From an uncultured Gilliamella sp. (GTDB lineage Bacteria > Pseudomonadota > Gammaproteobacteria > Enterobacterales > Orbaceae): a stretch of DNA of 64,000 nt. The DNA lies in assembly GCA_945271295.1 (NCBI GenBank), contig CALYPG010000003.1, positions 99,673 to 163,672 of the forward strand. The letters are read 5' to 3'. Made by a program: the position numbers and the translations under genes. The number at the start of each line of letters is the position of its first letter. The first letter of the stretch is position 1. The notes beneath the pieces were generated by a model. That model was not told where the DNA came from. It saw only the letters and a program-made list of their open reading frames with translations, and searched no databases. Shown piece after piece: positions 18,869-27,384 of this stretch.

Positions 18869-19081
18869 ATGAAAAATCAAGACTGGCATGTAGAAGATAT
18901 TAAGTGTGCGCTTCGTAAAAAGCGTATCACTTTAAAATCACTTTCAATTAATGCTGGGTTATCTCCGTCAACACTTAATAACGCTTTACGCGTTTCTTAC
19001 CCCAAAGCAGAGCGAATTATTGCAGAAGCTTTGGGTGAAAAACCTGAAAACATTTGGCCTTCACGCTACCAATATAAATAA
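18869..19081 (+). CDS. ner: Ner-like DNA-binding protein
   Basis: About 70 residues. It matches the Ner/Nlp family of small helix-turn-helix proteins: WHVEDIKCALRKKRITLKSL, then AGLSPSTLNNALR, then AEALGEKPENIWPSRY. In Mu, Ner shuts down early and repressor promoters. I chose the ATG at 18869, which has GGGTGG a few bases upstream, over a GTG nine bases earlier. The transposase begins nine bases after its stop. Confidence 0.9.
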   Translation: MKNQDWHVEDIKCALRKKRITLKSLSINAGLSPSTLNNALRVSYPKAERIIAEALGEKPENIWPSRYQYK

Positions 19082-19090
19082 GGACGTTTT

Positions 19091-21022
19091 ATGTGGATAA
19101 CAGCTCAAGAATTAATAAAAATTACAGGTATGCCTGATACAGTTCAAGGTATTGCGTATAAAGCAAAAGTTGAAAATTGGGAAAGACGTAAAGTAAAAGG
19201 TATTAAGAAAGTTACTTATGAGTACAATATATCTTCTTTACCCATTTTCGATCAAGTTAGAATTTTAAAATCACAAAAACAATTAATGGCGGACAATCTA
19301 ATAATAGATAAGCTTAAACCAAAAGAAAAAAAATACTGTGCCGAAACTCTATGGGCTAAGTATGAACAAGCAACCGATAAACAAAAAGAGGAAGCTAAAA
19401 TTAAAGTTGGGATAGTTCTCGCCGTTAGGCAATTAATTAACTCAGGCTCAAAAACGGTCGAGGCTTTTAAAGTTGTTGCCAAAACACACAATTATGCTTT
19501 TGACACAGTCAAACGATGGTTTTATGACACTAAAGGTATCGAACAATCTGATTTACTACCCGCCTCACTAAGTGGTCATATTTGCCGAAATTACCGATCC
19601 CGACATTTTGAAATGACACCGAAAGCTTGGGATTTTTTTGTGGCTGATTATTTTAGACTTGAACAACCAGCTTTTAACACCTGCTATCAAACTTTGTGCG
19701 AATTAGCAAAAGTTAACAATTGGATTATTCCCCATCAGTCTAGTTTACGCCGAAAAATCAAACGAGAAATCACACCAGAACAACAAATATTATGGCGTCA
19801 AGGTGAACATGCATTAATGCAGTTATATCCAACCCAACAACGCAAAGTAACAGATCTTGATGTACTTGAATGGATTAATGGTGACTGTTATTTACATAAA
19901 GTTCTTGTTAAATGGTATAACGGCAAAATAGTAAGACCTAAAACATGGATATGGCAAGATGTTAGGACGCGTAAAATTCTTGGTTACCGCGTTGATATAT
20001 CAAAAAACAGTGATATTATCCGATTATCATTAGGTGATGTTATCGAAAATTATGGTATACCAAAACATATCGCTATCGATAATACTCGCACTTTAGCGAA
20101 CAAATGGCTGAGTAGAGGTCTGCCAAATCGATATAGATTTAAAGTAAAAGAGGATGATCCTTTGGAGATCATTTCCATGCTAGGTATTGAGATACACTGG
20201 TCAAACGTACTTCATAGTAAAAGACTTGATCAAACTAATGTGATTGAACGGGCATTTTCTCATGGTGGACTTGGTGAACTGATTGATAAAAATCCACTGT
20301 TAACCAGTAATTATACTCAAGCCGATTCGCTTACTAACTCTGTTAATAACAAGGCTAAAAATGTAGTTGATATCGATATATTTATGCAAGCTATTAAAGA
20401 TGGCATCGACAAATTTAACAGTCAACCCAATCGAAATACTGAGATCTGTCAAGGACGACTGTCCTTCAATGAAGCGTTTAATGCTAGTTATAAATCAAGC
20501 ATCATTAAAAAAGCGTCATTAGAACAACGTAGATGCCTATTATTATCATCAAAAGCAATCACTGTTTCACTTGATGGAATATTTACACTCCAAACAGGCG
20601 GTTCAATTATTAGCAGTACAAATCGCTATTACAATACCAAATTAATTGATATTAAACCTAATAAAGTAATCATTCGGTTTGATCCCCAAACATTACATGA
20701 TAGCGTATTAGCCTATACGCTTGATGGGCATTTTATTTGTGATGCCAAATGTTTTGATCAAGTTAATTTTGACAATACAACAGCTGTATATGATCAACAA
20801 TGTCAACATACACTATTTGTGAAACCTCAGCAGCAACCGACTGAAAACCGCGAAAATATTTCTATATTAGAAGCACTAAATACGGCACCAAGTACAAATA
20901 CGCCAGCGGAAACCAAGTCAAAAGTCAATGAGAGATTCAATCCTCAAAATAGTGAAGCAAAAACTGAAACAGACGATTTTAATCAACATCTTGAAAAAAA
21001 TAATAAAACTAAACAAAAATAA
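19091..21022 (+). CDS. Mu-type DDE transposase (MuA-like)
   Basis: 643 residues, against 663 for MuA. The N-terminal operator-binding domain resembles the repressor. The catalytic triad is intact: Asp265 in EWINGDCY, Asp330 in AIDNTRTLANKW and Glu386 in NVIERAFSHGGLGEL. Spacing is 65 and 56 residues, against 67 and 56 in MuA. The C-terminal tail is hydrophilic and may be the contact for MuB/ClpX. There is no MuB gene behind it: the next frame closes at once. It may therefore be able to cut and join but lack the target-capture partner. All signs are of an unbroken gene. Confidence 0.92.
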   Translation: MWITAQELIKITGMPDTVQGIAYKAKVENWERRKVKGIKKVTYEYNISSLPIFDQVRILKSQKQLMADNLIIDKLKPKEKKYCAETLWAKYEQATDKQKEEAKIKVGIVLAVRQLINSGSKTVEAFKVVAKTHNYAFDTVKRWFYDTKGIEQSDLLPASLSGHICRNYRSRHFEMTPKAWDFFVADYFRLEQPAFNTCYQTLCELAKVNNWIIPHQSSLRRKIKREITPEQQILWRQGEHALMQLYPTQQRKVTDLDVLEWINGDCYLHKVLVKWYNGKIVRPKTWIWQDVRTRKILGYRVDISKNSDIIRLSLGDVIENYGIPKHIAIDNTRTLANKWLSRGLPNRYRFKVKEDDPLEIISMLGIEIHWSNVLHSKRLDQTNVIERAFSHGGLGELIDKNPLLTSNYTQADSLTNSVNNKAKNVVDIDIFMQAIKDGIDKFNSQPNRNTEICQGRLSFNEAFNASYKSSIIKKASLEQRRCLLLSSKAITVSLDGIFTLQTGGSIISSTNRYYNTKLIDIKPNKVIIRFDPQTLHDSVLAYTLDGHFICDAKCFDQVNFDNTTAVYDQQCQHTLFVKPQQQPTENRENISILEALNTAPSTNTPAETKSKVNERFNPQNSEAKTETDDFNQHLEKNNKTKQK

Positions 21023-21040
21023 GGTGAATAAACAATAAAA

Positions 21041-21166
21041 GTAAATGACACGTTAATAACCAGGGATTGTTAATCATTCATTTTAACTAAACCACAAAGG
21101 GAATAACATATAGCAATATGCGAGTGTTAATGTGCTCGCTTAGTTTTGGGGGTATTTCCACACTTT
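21041..21166. other. Non-coding join after the Mu-like transposase
   Basis: No MuB-like frame continues after the transposase stop. A small hairpin GCGAG...CTCGC is visible at about 21120-21139. This is the likely deletion or replacement junction between phage and IS remnants. Confidence 0.5.
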
Positions 21167-21298
21167 TTAGTACCAAAAGGATAAAGCATATAGCCTCATT
21201 TTATATTCAATTGGTGTTCGATAATCTAATGTAGAATGGAACCGTTTACAATTAAACCAAACCATATCGTGATAAAATGCTGTGGAGTACTTTGCCCT
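21167..21298 (-). pseudogene. IS3-family transposase C-terminal remnant
   Basis: The minus strand reads about 43 codons ending in TAA, including FYHDMVWFNCKRFHSTLDY and TPIEY. That is the typical IS3-family OrfB C-terminus (FYN..R.H..L.Y.TP..Y). An in-frame stop lies directly upstream and the rest of the transposase is missing. It sits at the join between the prophage remnant and the T6SS module, suggesting an insertion-mediated rearrangement. Confidence 0.75.
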
Positions 21299-21430
21299 TT
21301 AATGCTCGTCCACTTAGCGAGTAAATTTAAGATTTTTTGTGGTAAGGCAGACGGTGCTCAACTGGAAAATGCATCCGGGCGGTTAAATGCGCAGTTTAAT
21401 AAGTTAAGGACGTTGGTTTAATCGTTTTAG

Positions 21431-21454
21431 AAAAACGCCTTAATACATTAAGGC
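21431..21454 (-). terminator. Rho-independent terminator after immunity copy 1
   Basis: On the minus strand GCCTTAAT-GT-ATTAAGGC is followed by GTTTTT, a compact strong terminator about 20 nt past the stop codon. Confidence 0.85.
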
Positions 21455-21474
21455 ATTTCCCTAAAATCATACGT

Positions 21475-22620
21475 TTAGTTAGATTTAAACGCGCTATCGC
21501 GCATTTGAATACTATTAGTGACTTCACGCCAAATCACCATCAGTTGCTTTTCAGTAAAGCCTTGTGTTTCGTCTTCGGGCATTCTATAAGTCATTTCTAT
21601 GCGTAATTGGGGGGTTTTATAAGTTGGATCGGTAGAGTGAATTCCTAATGTAAATACATAGTCCCTATCCTCCTCACTATAAAATTTTGGCGGATCGTCA
21701 AAGTATCTACCTTTCACTACCCACTCCTCTAATTTTAAACCATGACTTTCTCGAGTCCCTTTATAAATAGTATGACCAGAACCTTGCGTAAAATAAACTT
21801 CGGGTTTATTAAGTAACGCATAATCAGCAGCAAAATCATTAAATTCAAAATAGAAAGAAAAATAGTTAATTTTATCATGTAAATATCCATAATTCATATC
21901 TTTCCATTCTCTATCCTCACCTTGCATAAAACTGTTAAACATACAAAAACCGGGTGTGGTTGGGATAATTAAATCATCACGCGGTTTAATCCGATCAAAT
22001 AGGTTACCTAGCTCTATTAATTTTTGAGGGACATTATTTGTATAAAGTTCGGGGTGTTTTATCCGGTTTTTATCATGCTTTTTATCAGAACCATTTTGAA
22101 CTTCCATTTCGATTTTTAAGGTAACTTCATCTTGCCAACGGTATCCCTCTAGTATTCTCGCTGAATCATCGGTACCAGGACTTTCCATTCGCTCAAAAAT
22201 AATTCCTTGCATTTTATTGGGCTGATTAGTGGGTACAGGGTAAATCGCTTTCAAATAATTACCATAACTTGAACTAAGTGGTTTAGTATTTTTTAATTCT
22301 TGTTCACGCAGGGCTACCATCTGTTTAAATGGCGGTAAATACTGCTGCTTGGCGGTAATGGTAATATCTTGATCACTGTTATAATATAAAGTGCCTTCGT
22401 TGTAAGGTTTAAATTGAGCCGGTAAATCAATTAAATAGGTTCCAACGCAACGGGTGGGGGAGTTTGCAAGTAGCCTAGTCACGGGCTGCTGCTCGTTTGG
22501 TGGTAATGTAATCATTTCAATATCCTTATTAAATACCTGGCAACTGGTTAATATAGTCAGTAACAAAACCCCTGCCATTAAACTGCTATGATGTGTATTA
22601 AATTTAACAAGCCTAACCAT
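21475..22620 (-). CDS. Tli4-like T6SS immunity lipoprotein, copy 1
   Basis: 381 residues with a lipoprotein signal peptide whose lipobox is LTSC (Cys27), so it should be periplasmic and membrane-anchored. That is where immunity to T6SS lipases acts. The segment RCVGTYLIDLP after the signal peptide resembles Tli4-family immunity proteins from memory; no search was possible. The protein is identical to the copy at 22820. It is preceded by a fragment of the lipase 3' end, so it appears to be an extra immunity gene left downstream of a lost effector. Alternatively it gives a dosage increase. Confidence 0.75.
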   Translation of the reverse strand: MVRLVKFNTHHSSLMAGVLLLTILTSCQVFNKDIEMITLPPNEQQPVTRLLANSPTRCVGTYLIDLPAQFKPYNEGTLYYNSDQDITITAKQQYLPPFKQMVALREQELKNTKPLSSSYGNYLKAIYPVPTNQPNKMQGIIFERMESPGTDDSARILEGYRWQDEVTLKIEMEVQNGSDKKHDKNRIKHPELYTNNVPQKLIELGNLFDRIKPRDDLIIPTTPGFCMFNSFMQGEDREWKDMNYGYLHDKINYFSFYFEFNDFAADYALLNKPEVYFTQGSGHTIYKGTRESHGLKLEEWVVKGRYFDDPPKFYSEEDRDYVFTLGIHSTDPTYKTPQLRIEMTYRMPEDETQGFTEKQLMVIWREVTNSIQMRDSAFKSN

Positions 22621-22638
22621 TCGGTGTTACCTCCTGCA

Positions 22639-22740
22639 TTATATCCCTATTGCCCTAAGGGTAAAATCTTGGCTAATTGGCTTTTGATAAGCCGGTTCGT
22701 GCTCAACTGGAAAATGCATCCGGGCGGTTAAATGCGCAGT
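22639..22740 (-). pseudogene. 3' fragment of a related lipase gene
   Basis: The minus strand reads HLTARMHFPVEHEPAYQ, then K-P-ISQDFTLRAIGI and stop. This parallels the last 35 or so residues of the intact lipase (…HEPAYQELISQEFTLRAIVD…). A one-base loss near the end creates the early stop and the 5' part is absent. It differs from the intact gene at several codons, so it comes from an older or different allele. It keeps the candidate catalytic His. Confidence 0.8.
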
Positions 22741-22775
22741 TTAATAAGTTAAGGACGTTGGTTTAATCGTTTTAG

Positions 22776-22799
22776 AAAAACGCCTTAATACATTAAGGC
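22776..22799 (-). terminator. Rho-independent terminator after immunity copy 2
   Basis: Identical to the terminator at 21431-21454, displaced by 1345 bp. It would separate copy 2 from copy 1 transcriptionally, so copy 1 may be poorly expressed unless there is read-through or a local promoter. Confidence 0.85.
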
Positions 22800-22819
22800 A
22801 TTTCCCTAAAATCATACGT

Positions 22820-23965
22820 TTAGTTAGATTTAAACGCGCTATCGCGCATTTGAATACTATTAGTGACTTCACGCCAAATCACCATCAGTTGCTTTTCAGT
22901 AAAGCCTTGTGTTTCGTCTTCGGGCATTCTATAAGTCATTTCTATGCGTAATTGGGGGGTTTTATAAGTTGGATCGGTAGAGTGAATTCCTAATGTAAAT
23001 ACATAGTCCCTATCCTCCTCACTATAAAATTTTGGCGGATCGTCAAAGTATCTACCTTTCACTACCCACTCCTCTAATTTTAAACCATGACTTTCTCGAG
23101 TCCCTTTATAAATAGTATGACCAGAACCTTGCGTAAAATAAACTTCGGGTTTATTAAGTAACGCATAATCAGCAGCAAAATCATTAAATTCAAAATAGAA
23201 AGAAAAATAGTTAATTTTATCATGTAAATATCCATAATTCATATCTTTCCATTCTCTATCCTCACCTTGCATAAAACTGTTAAACATACAAAAACCGGGT
23301 GTGGTTGGGATAATTAAATCATCACGCGGTTTAATCCGATCAAATAGGTTACCTAGCTCTATTAATTTTTGAGGGACATTATTTGTATAAAGTTCGGGGT
23401 GTTTTATCCGGTTTTTATCATGCTTTTTATCAGAACCATTTTGAACTTCCATTTCGATTTTTAAGGTAACTTCATCTTGCCAACGGTATCCCTCTAGTAT
23501 TCTCGCTGAATCATCGGTACCAGGACTTTCCATTCGCTCAAAAATAATTCCTTGCATTTTATTGGGCTGATTAGTGGGTACAGGGTAAATCGCTTTCAAA
23601 TAATTACCATAACTTGAACTAAGTGGTTTAGTATTTTTTAATTCTTGTTCACGCAGGGCTACCATCTGTTTAAATGGCGGTAAATACTGCTGCTTGGCGG
23701 TAATGGTAATATCTTGATCACTGTTATAATATAAAGTGCCTTCGTTGTAAGGTTTAAATTGAGCCGGTAAATCAATTAAATAGGTTCCAACGCAACGGGT
23801 GGGGGAGTTTGCAAGTAGCCTAGTCACGGGCTGCTGCTCGTTTGGTGGTAATGTAATCATTTCAATATCCTTATTAAATACCTGGCAACTGGTTAATATA
23901 GTCAGTAACAAAACCCCTGCCATTAAACTGCTATGATGTGTATTAAATTTAACAAGCCTAACCAT
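22820..23965 (-). CDS. Tli4-like T6SS immunity lipoprotein, copy 2
   Basis: Identical in protein to the gene at 21475. Its ATG overlaps the end of the intact lipase gene by eight bases, a coupling typical of effector-immunity pairs. This copy is the one expected to be co-translated with the lipase. It has a lipoprotein signal peptide with Cys27 and a mature part of about 355 residues. It has no membrane span apart from the signal, and no enzymatic motif I recognise. Confidence 0.78.
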   Translation of the reverse strand: MVRLVKFNTHHSSLMAGVLLLTILTSCQVFNKDIEMITLPPNEQQPVTRLLANSPTRCVGTYLIDLPAQFKPYNEGTLYYNSDQDITITAKQQYLPPFKQMVALREQELKNTKPLSSSYGNYLKAIYPVPTNQPNKMQGIIFERMESPGTDDSARILEGYRWQDEVTLKIEMEVQNGSDKKHDKNRIKHPELYTNNVPQKLIELGNLFDRIKPRDDLIIPTTPGFCMFNSFMQGEDREWKDMNYGYLHDKINYFSFYFEFNDFAADYALLNKPEVYFTQGSGHTIYKGTRESHGLKLEEWVVKGRYFDDPPKFYSEEDRDYVFTLGIHSTDPTYKTPQLRIEMTYRMPEDETQGFTEKQLMVIWREVTNSIQMRDSAFKSN

Positions 23966-25703
23966 TCGGTGTTACCTCCTTCATTATATCGACTATTGCC
24001 CTAAGGGTAAATTCTTGGCTAATCAGCTCTTGATAAGCCGGTTCGTGCTCAACTGGGAAATGCATCCGTGCGGTTAAATATTTCATCGGGATTTCGCCTG
24101 AACGCTGTGGCACTGTACCATCGCCATTACCATTCGCGGGTAATAATGTGTATTTTTCATTTACTGCGTCATTTTGTAAAGTTCTACTCCCCAATAACTC
24201 CTTGAGATCGAGCCTTCTTTTGTCTCCAATATGGTCAGTCGGAGGCGTGTTATGGCTATTTATTTTTTTTCGTTGCCAATGGGCAGTTTGATAGGTTAAT
24301 GATGTTGATTTAATCGTGTTAGCATCATTTTCAATACCAAAAAAAGCATAGGTATTCGGGTGATATCGATTAGCAATACTACTATTGAATGGTTGCACTT
24401 TATACATAATTATATCTTTATATTTTTGCCAATCTTTTTCCATTTGTATTAAATTATGTGCGGTATTGAGGGGGTTAATCAGGTGTGGCTCACATACACA
24501 CCACCATTTGTCTTTTGCTAAATAAATTTCCTCATACGGATCTGTTTGAGGATAAGAGGTATCTTTACCATCTGGCCCTTCAATGGTTAGCCAGGCTTGA
24601 CTACCAATGCCGTATTCTGGTGTGGGTAATAATTGTAATGGCCCCGGGGACTGAGCACAAACCGCGGTCATCTCGGCGGCGTCTTTGCCCAGCACATTTT
24701 CGGTTATAGCATCTTTGGGTTTGTTTAAAAAGGTAGTGTTCACCTCTGTCCCCCGCTTCATGCGGGTATAGGCTGCTACCGCCCCCATCGCTGGTTGCAC
24801 GCCATGAATCACCCCATACACCTTTGTTGATCCGCCAAGCGCCTCTGTATAAAAGCGAGCCACCAATCCCCCCATTGAGTGAGTAATTAAAATCACTTTA
24901 TCACAAGTTTGCCCTCGTTTTTTATAATATTTGGGTAGTGTGATATTCACCAGTTTTTGTAACGCCATTGCGCTCTCTTCATTAGATTCAAGCCAGTTAT
25001 ACCCCATTGCATGTACCGGAAAATAAAAATGGTTGCAATGATCAATTTTCTTACTATCATAAAATGTTAATAACGTTTTTGAACCTTCATCTAACCTAAA
25101 CGATGGGGCTTTGATTAAATCATTGAGTAATGATGGCGTGTTACCCTCTGGGTCGAATAGGCTTTCTTGAAGTGTGACTAAAAACTCACCATAACTGATG
25201 TTGCCCACCGTCCCCCAACCTCGTTCTTGCCTTAAACCGAACAGCTGATTTTCAGGATTATTTTTTATCGCTTCGTCAATTTTTTGCCGCATCTCTTGTT
25301 GAAGCCGTTTCACTTCGTTTATCTTATCTTTATCGTAACCACATAAAATTATTTGGGTATTATAGTAATCTTTTATCCGTTTCACCTCATCGGCAGCGGC
25401 ATCTTTAACCACACCACGATCATCGACGGTGGTTTTATTAGGGTCAAGTTCTATTTTACGAGCCTTGGCATCACCATAATAGGGCAAGGCCCAGCCAACA
25501 ACGGAAGATATACCATCTAAACACCACACTTTTTTAGAATCGTATTTACCCGTTTTTTGTTTTAAATTACTACCCATCACCCCTGGGATAAAAATAATGG
25601 GCACGATAAGTCGTTCTTTCTCAACTAATAAAGTGTGTAACCTGTTGTCTGACGTTGGTACGGTATTATATTGGAACGTCTGTTTTTGTTTTCGATTATA
25701 CAT
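23958..25703 (-). CDS. Alpha/beta-hydrolase lipase, candidate T6SS effector (Tle type)
   Basis: 581 residues, no signal peptide. The oxyanion/N-terminal motif FIPGVMGSNL is at about 38-47. The nucleophile elbow is LITHSMGGLVA with Ser276; the usual first Gly of GxSxG is Thr here. The aspartate motif is NGDGTVP (Asp528), and a C-terminal histidine is His553 (VEHEPAY) or His548. The set fits Tle-class phospholipases injected by type VI secretion to attack periplasmic membranes. The overlapping downstream lipoprotein fits the immunity role. AGGTGG lies seven bases before the ATG. No VgrG, PAAR or adaptor gene is adjacent, so the delivery route is unknown. A housekeeping lipase is less likely given the pair and its duplication. 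Confidence 0.8.
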   Translation of the reverse strand: MYNRKQKQTFQYNTVPTSDNRLHTLLVEKERLIVPIIFIPGVMGSNLKQKTGKYDSKKVWCLDGISSVVGWALPYYGDAKARKIELDPNKTTVDDRGVVKDAAADEVKRIKDYYNTQIILCGYDKDKINEVKRLQQEMRQKIDEAIKNNPENQLFGLRQERGWGTVGNISYGEFLVTLQESLFDPEGNTPSLLNDLIKAPSFRLDEGSKTLLTFYDSKKIDHCNHFYFPVHAMGYNWLESNEESAMALQKLVNITLPKYYKKRGQTCDKVILITHSMGGLVARFYTEALGGSTKVYGVIHGVQPAMGAVAAYTRMKRGTEVNTTFLNKPKDAITENVLGKDAAEMTAVCAQSPGPLQLLPTPEYGIGSQAWLTIEGPDGKDTSYPQTDPYEEIYLAKDKWWCVCEPHLINPLNTAHNLIQMEKDWQKYKDIIMYKVQPFNSSIANRYHPNTYAFFGIENDANTIKSTSLTYQTAHWQRKKINSHNTPPTDHIGDKRRLDLKELLGSRTLQNDAVNEKYTLLPANGNGDGTVPQRSGEIPMKYLTARMHFPVEHEPAYQELISQEFTLRAIVDIMKEVTPNG

Positions 25704-26532
25704 ATTTGTCCACCTGTCCTATTCCTGCACTATTTTTGGGGGCTAATGATCTGTAGGTAGATTAGCCCTTGATTGCCACTCAAAGTCAACTATTCACGAA
25801 AATCACTAGCATTGGCACTTGCCATTGTTAGCACAAAATACCGAGTTAATTGGCTTACCAAAGGTTAAATCAATATCGTAAAAAAGTTACCCCGCTTTGT
25901 CCGCACAACTTTAACTCATGACTTGCCATCGTTAAGGTTAATCGCGTTTTGTTATTTAATTTTGAGTCAGCATTCTCCCATACTATAACAAGCAATGACT
26001 TTTTCTAATTATTTAACTTTCTATTCAACAATATTTGCCTGAATTTAACTATCGTTATCTATTTTTATTGTAATAAAAGCTAATACACCTAGCCCGATTT
26101 TTTCTATCTAATATTGCATAATAAACCAATATAAGGTCTTCTTTTTCTAGCGCTGTGACTCTTTACCCGATTGAAGAAATGGATAATGACAGGTGTGCAA
26201 GTAATGCATTAGCAGTCATTTTTCTATTTCTTTGTAATTGATACAAAATTGTCACATTAATCTGCTGTTTCTTATTTGAAAAATAATTTTTTTTTGCTAT
26301 AACACTATAGCAAATTTTTTTCCAAAAAGTCGGTTAAAATTATCTTTATCAAAAAATACTTTGAATGAAATATGCCTAATTTTCGTTGTTTTATAAAAGA
26401 TCAACAGCCCTTAGATTAAAACAGAAAATAATCACGTTATAGATGCAATAGAAAATGGTTAACATTAGCGAAATTGATATTGCAATTACTACACAAAACA
26501 ATATGTTCATAGATAGACTAAAAATAAAAATA
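25704..26532. other. Gene-free stretch upstream of the lipase
   Basis: About 830 bp without a convincing gene. On the minus strand a short open stretch at about 25820-25900 reads as FYDIDLTFGKPINSV and then a cysteine-rich end before a stop. Another open stretch lies at about 25895-26010. Neither has a start or a family I recognise, so they may be remains of a decayed gene. TAACRATGGCAAGT occurs twice on the minus strand within about 100 bp. The lipase promoter was not identified. Confidence 0.4.
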
Positions 26533-26570
26533 TGTAAAGAAGTTTCAGGTTAAGTAGATGTTTCAATATA
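26533..26570 (-). repeat. 38-bp interspersed element, copy B
   Basis: It keeps GTTTCAGGTTA and the second GTTTCA block (as GTTTCAATATA). It begins eight bases past the yhhQ terminator hairpin on the transcribed strand. Its right-half arms pair poorly. Confidence 0.75.
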
Positions 26571-26577
26571 AGATATT

Positions 26578-26606
26578 AAAACTCATCTAATATTTAGATG
26601 AGTTTT
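26578..26606 (-). terminator. Terminator of the queF-queC-yhhQ operon
   Basis: AAAACTCATCTAA and TTAGATGAGTTTT form a perfect 13-bp stem around a 3-nt loop, 18 nt past the yhhQ stop. It is symmetrical enough to work in both directions. Confidence 0.85.
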
Positions 26607-26624
26607 GGTGAGTGGAGTGATCAG

Positions 26625-27329
26625 TTAATTATTAGCTAATTTCAGTTCATTTTTGGCGTTAGGTTCAGCTATCAATTTTTTTAGTAACAAATTTAAGATA
26701 ACACCATATAGTGGCAAGAAGAACAATCCGCAAATCAAAATTTTAAAGCTATAGTCTATCAATGCTATTTCGGGCCAATTAGTTGCCATAAACTCGTCAC
26801 TGCTATTATAAAAAGCGATAGCAAAAAAGACGATAGTATCAATCCCATTACCAAATACCGCAGAAGCAGAAGGCGCTACCCACCATTTTTTATTTTGTCT
26901 TAAATAGTTAAATACCGTAATATCCATTAATTGCCCAACTAAATAAGCGGAAAAACTGGCTAAAGCAATGCGAAAGACAAAGCTATTAAATTCGGTCAGC
27001 GCAGCAAAACCGAGCCAATGGGTTTCGAAAAACAACACCGAAATTGCATACGAAAATAGCAATGCTGGCATCATTACTACAAATATGATCTTTCTGGCCA
27101 AGCTGGCACCAAACACCCGAATGGTTAAATCAGTGGTTAAAAAGATAAATGGGAAAGTAAAAGCCCCCCAAGTGGTGTGAAAACCAAAAATATCAAAAGG
27201 GATTTGCACTAAATAATTGCTAGAAGCAATCACTAAAATATGGAAAAAAGCTAACCAATAAAGTGCTTTGTGCCGTTGTTCACGGGTAAACTTATGTGGG
27301 ATTAACCCAGCATGATCATTAACATACAT
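26625..27329 (-). CDS. yhhQ: Queuosine precursor transporter, YhhQ family
   Basis: 234 residues with about six membrane helices. The sequence resembles the YhhQ family, which imports preQ0/preQ1, the intermediates of queuosine synthesis. Visible landmarks are ASSNYLVQIPFD near the first helix, FPFIFLTTDLTIRVFG and GNGIDTIVFF. It is third in an operon with queF and queC under a preQ1 riboswitch, 55 bp after queC. This places de novo synthesis and salvage under one control. Confidence 0.93.
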   Translation of the reverse strand: MYVNDHAGLIPHKFTREQRHKALYWLAFFHILVIASSNYLVQIPFDIFGFHTTWGAFTFPFIFLTTDLTIRVFGASLARKIIFVVMMPALLFSYAISVLFFETHWLGFAALTEFNSFVFRIALASFSAYLVGQLMDITVFNYLRQNKKWWVAPSASAVFGNGIDTIVFFAIAFYNSSDEFMATNWPEIALIDYSFKILICGLFFLPLYGVILNLLLKKLIAEPNAKNELKLANN

Positions 27330-27384
27330 ATAATTTCCTTTTTTAATGGGGTGAGAGAACCCAGTTTGAAAAAATTAATAGAAT

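Larger units (their letters stand above)
17849..21040. mobile_element. Mu-like prophage remnant (early region only)
   Basis: It has the early-region order of phage Mu: a leftward repressor, a divergent ner, then transposase A. The B activator, lysis, head and tail genes are missing. Immediately after the transposase there is short non-coding sequence and then an IS3-family tail. Boundaries are approximate because no Mu-type ends were recognised. The three genes are individually uninterrupted, so loss of the rest may have been by deletion or replacement. Confidence 0.75.
21354..24043 (-). repeat. Tandem duplication, two 1345-bp units carrying the immunity gene
   Basis: Unit 1 is 21354-22698 and unit 2 is 22699-24043. 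From 21354 to 22635 the sequence appears identical to 22699-23980, covering the whole 381-codon gene and its terminator. The last stretch of each unit (22636-22698 against 23981-24043) differs at several bases. It corresponds to the 3' end of the lipase gene, complete in unit 2 and a fragment in unit 1. This points to a recent duplication or conversion on top of an older one. Confidence 0.95.

Noticed and set aside
21236..21421. 61-codon plus-strand frame beside the duplicated unit
   Set aside because: It runs antisense through the IS3 remnant and then into the duplicated lipase 3' fragment; it has no independent coding sign.
25780..26010. Remains of a VgrG or Rhs tail upstream of the lipase
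   Set aside because: Short open stretches exist in two frames, but none has motifs of those families that I can recognise.
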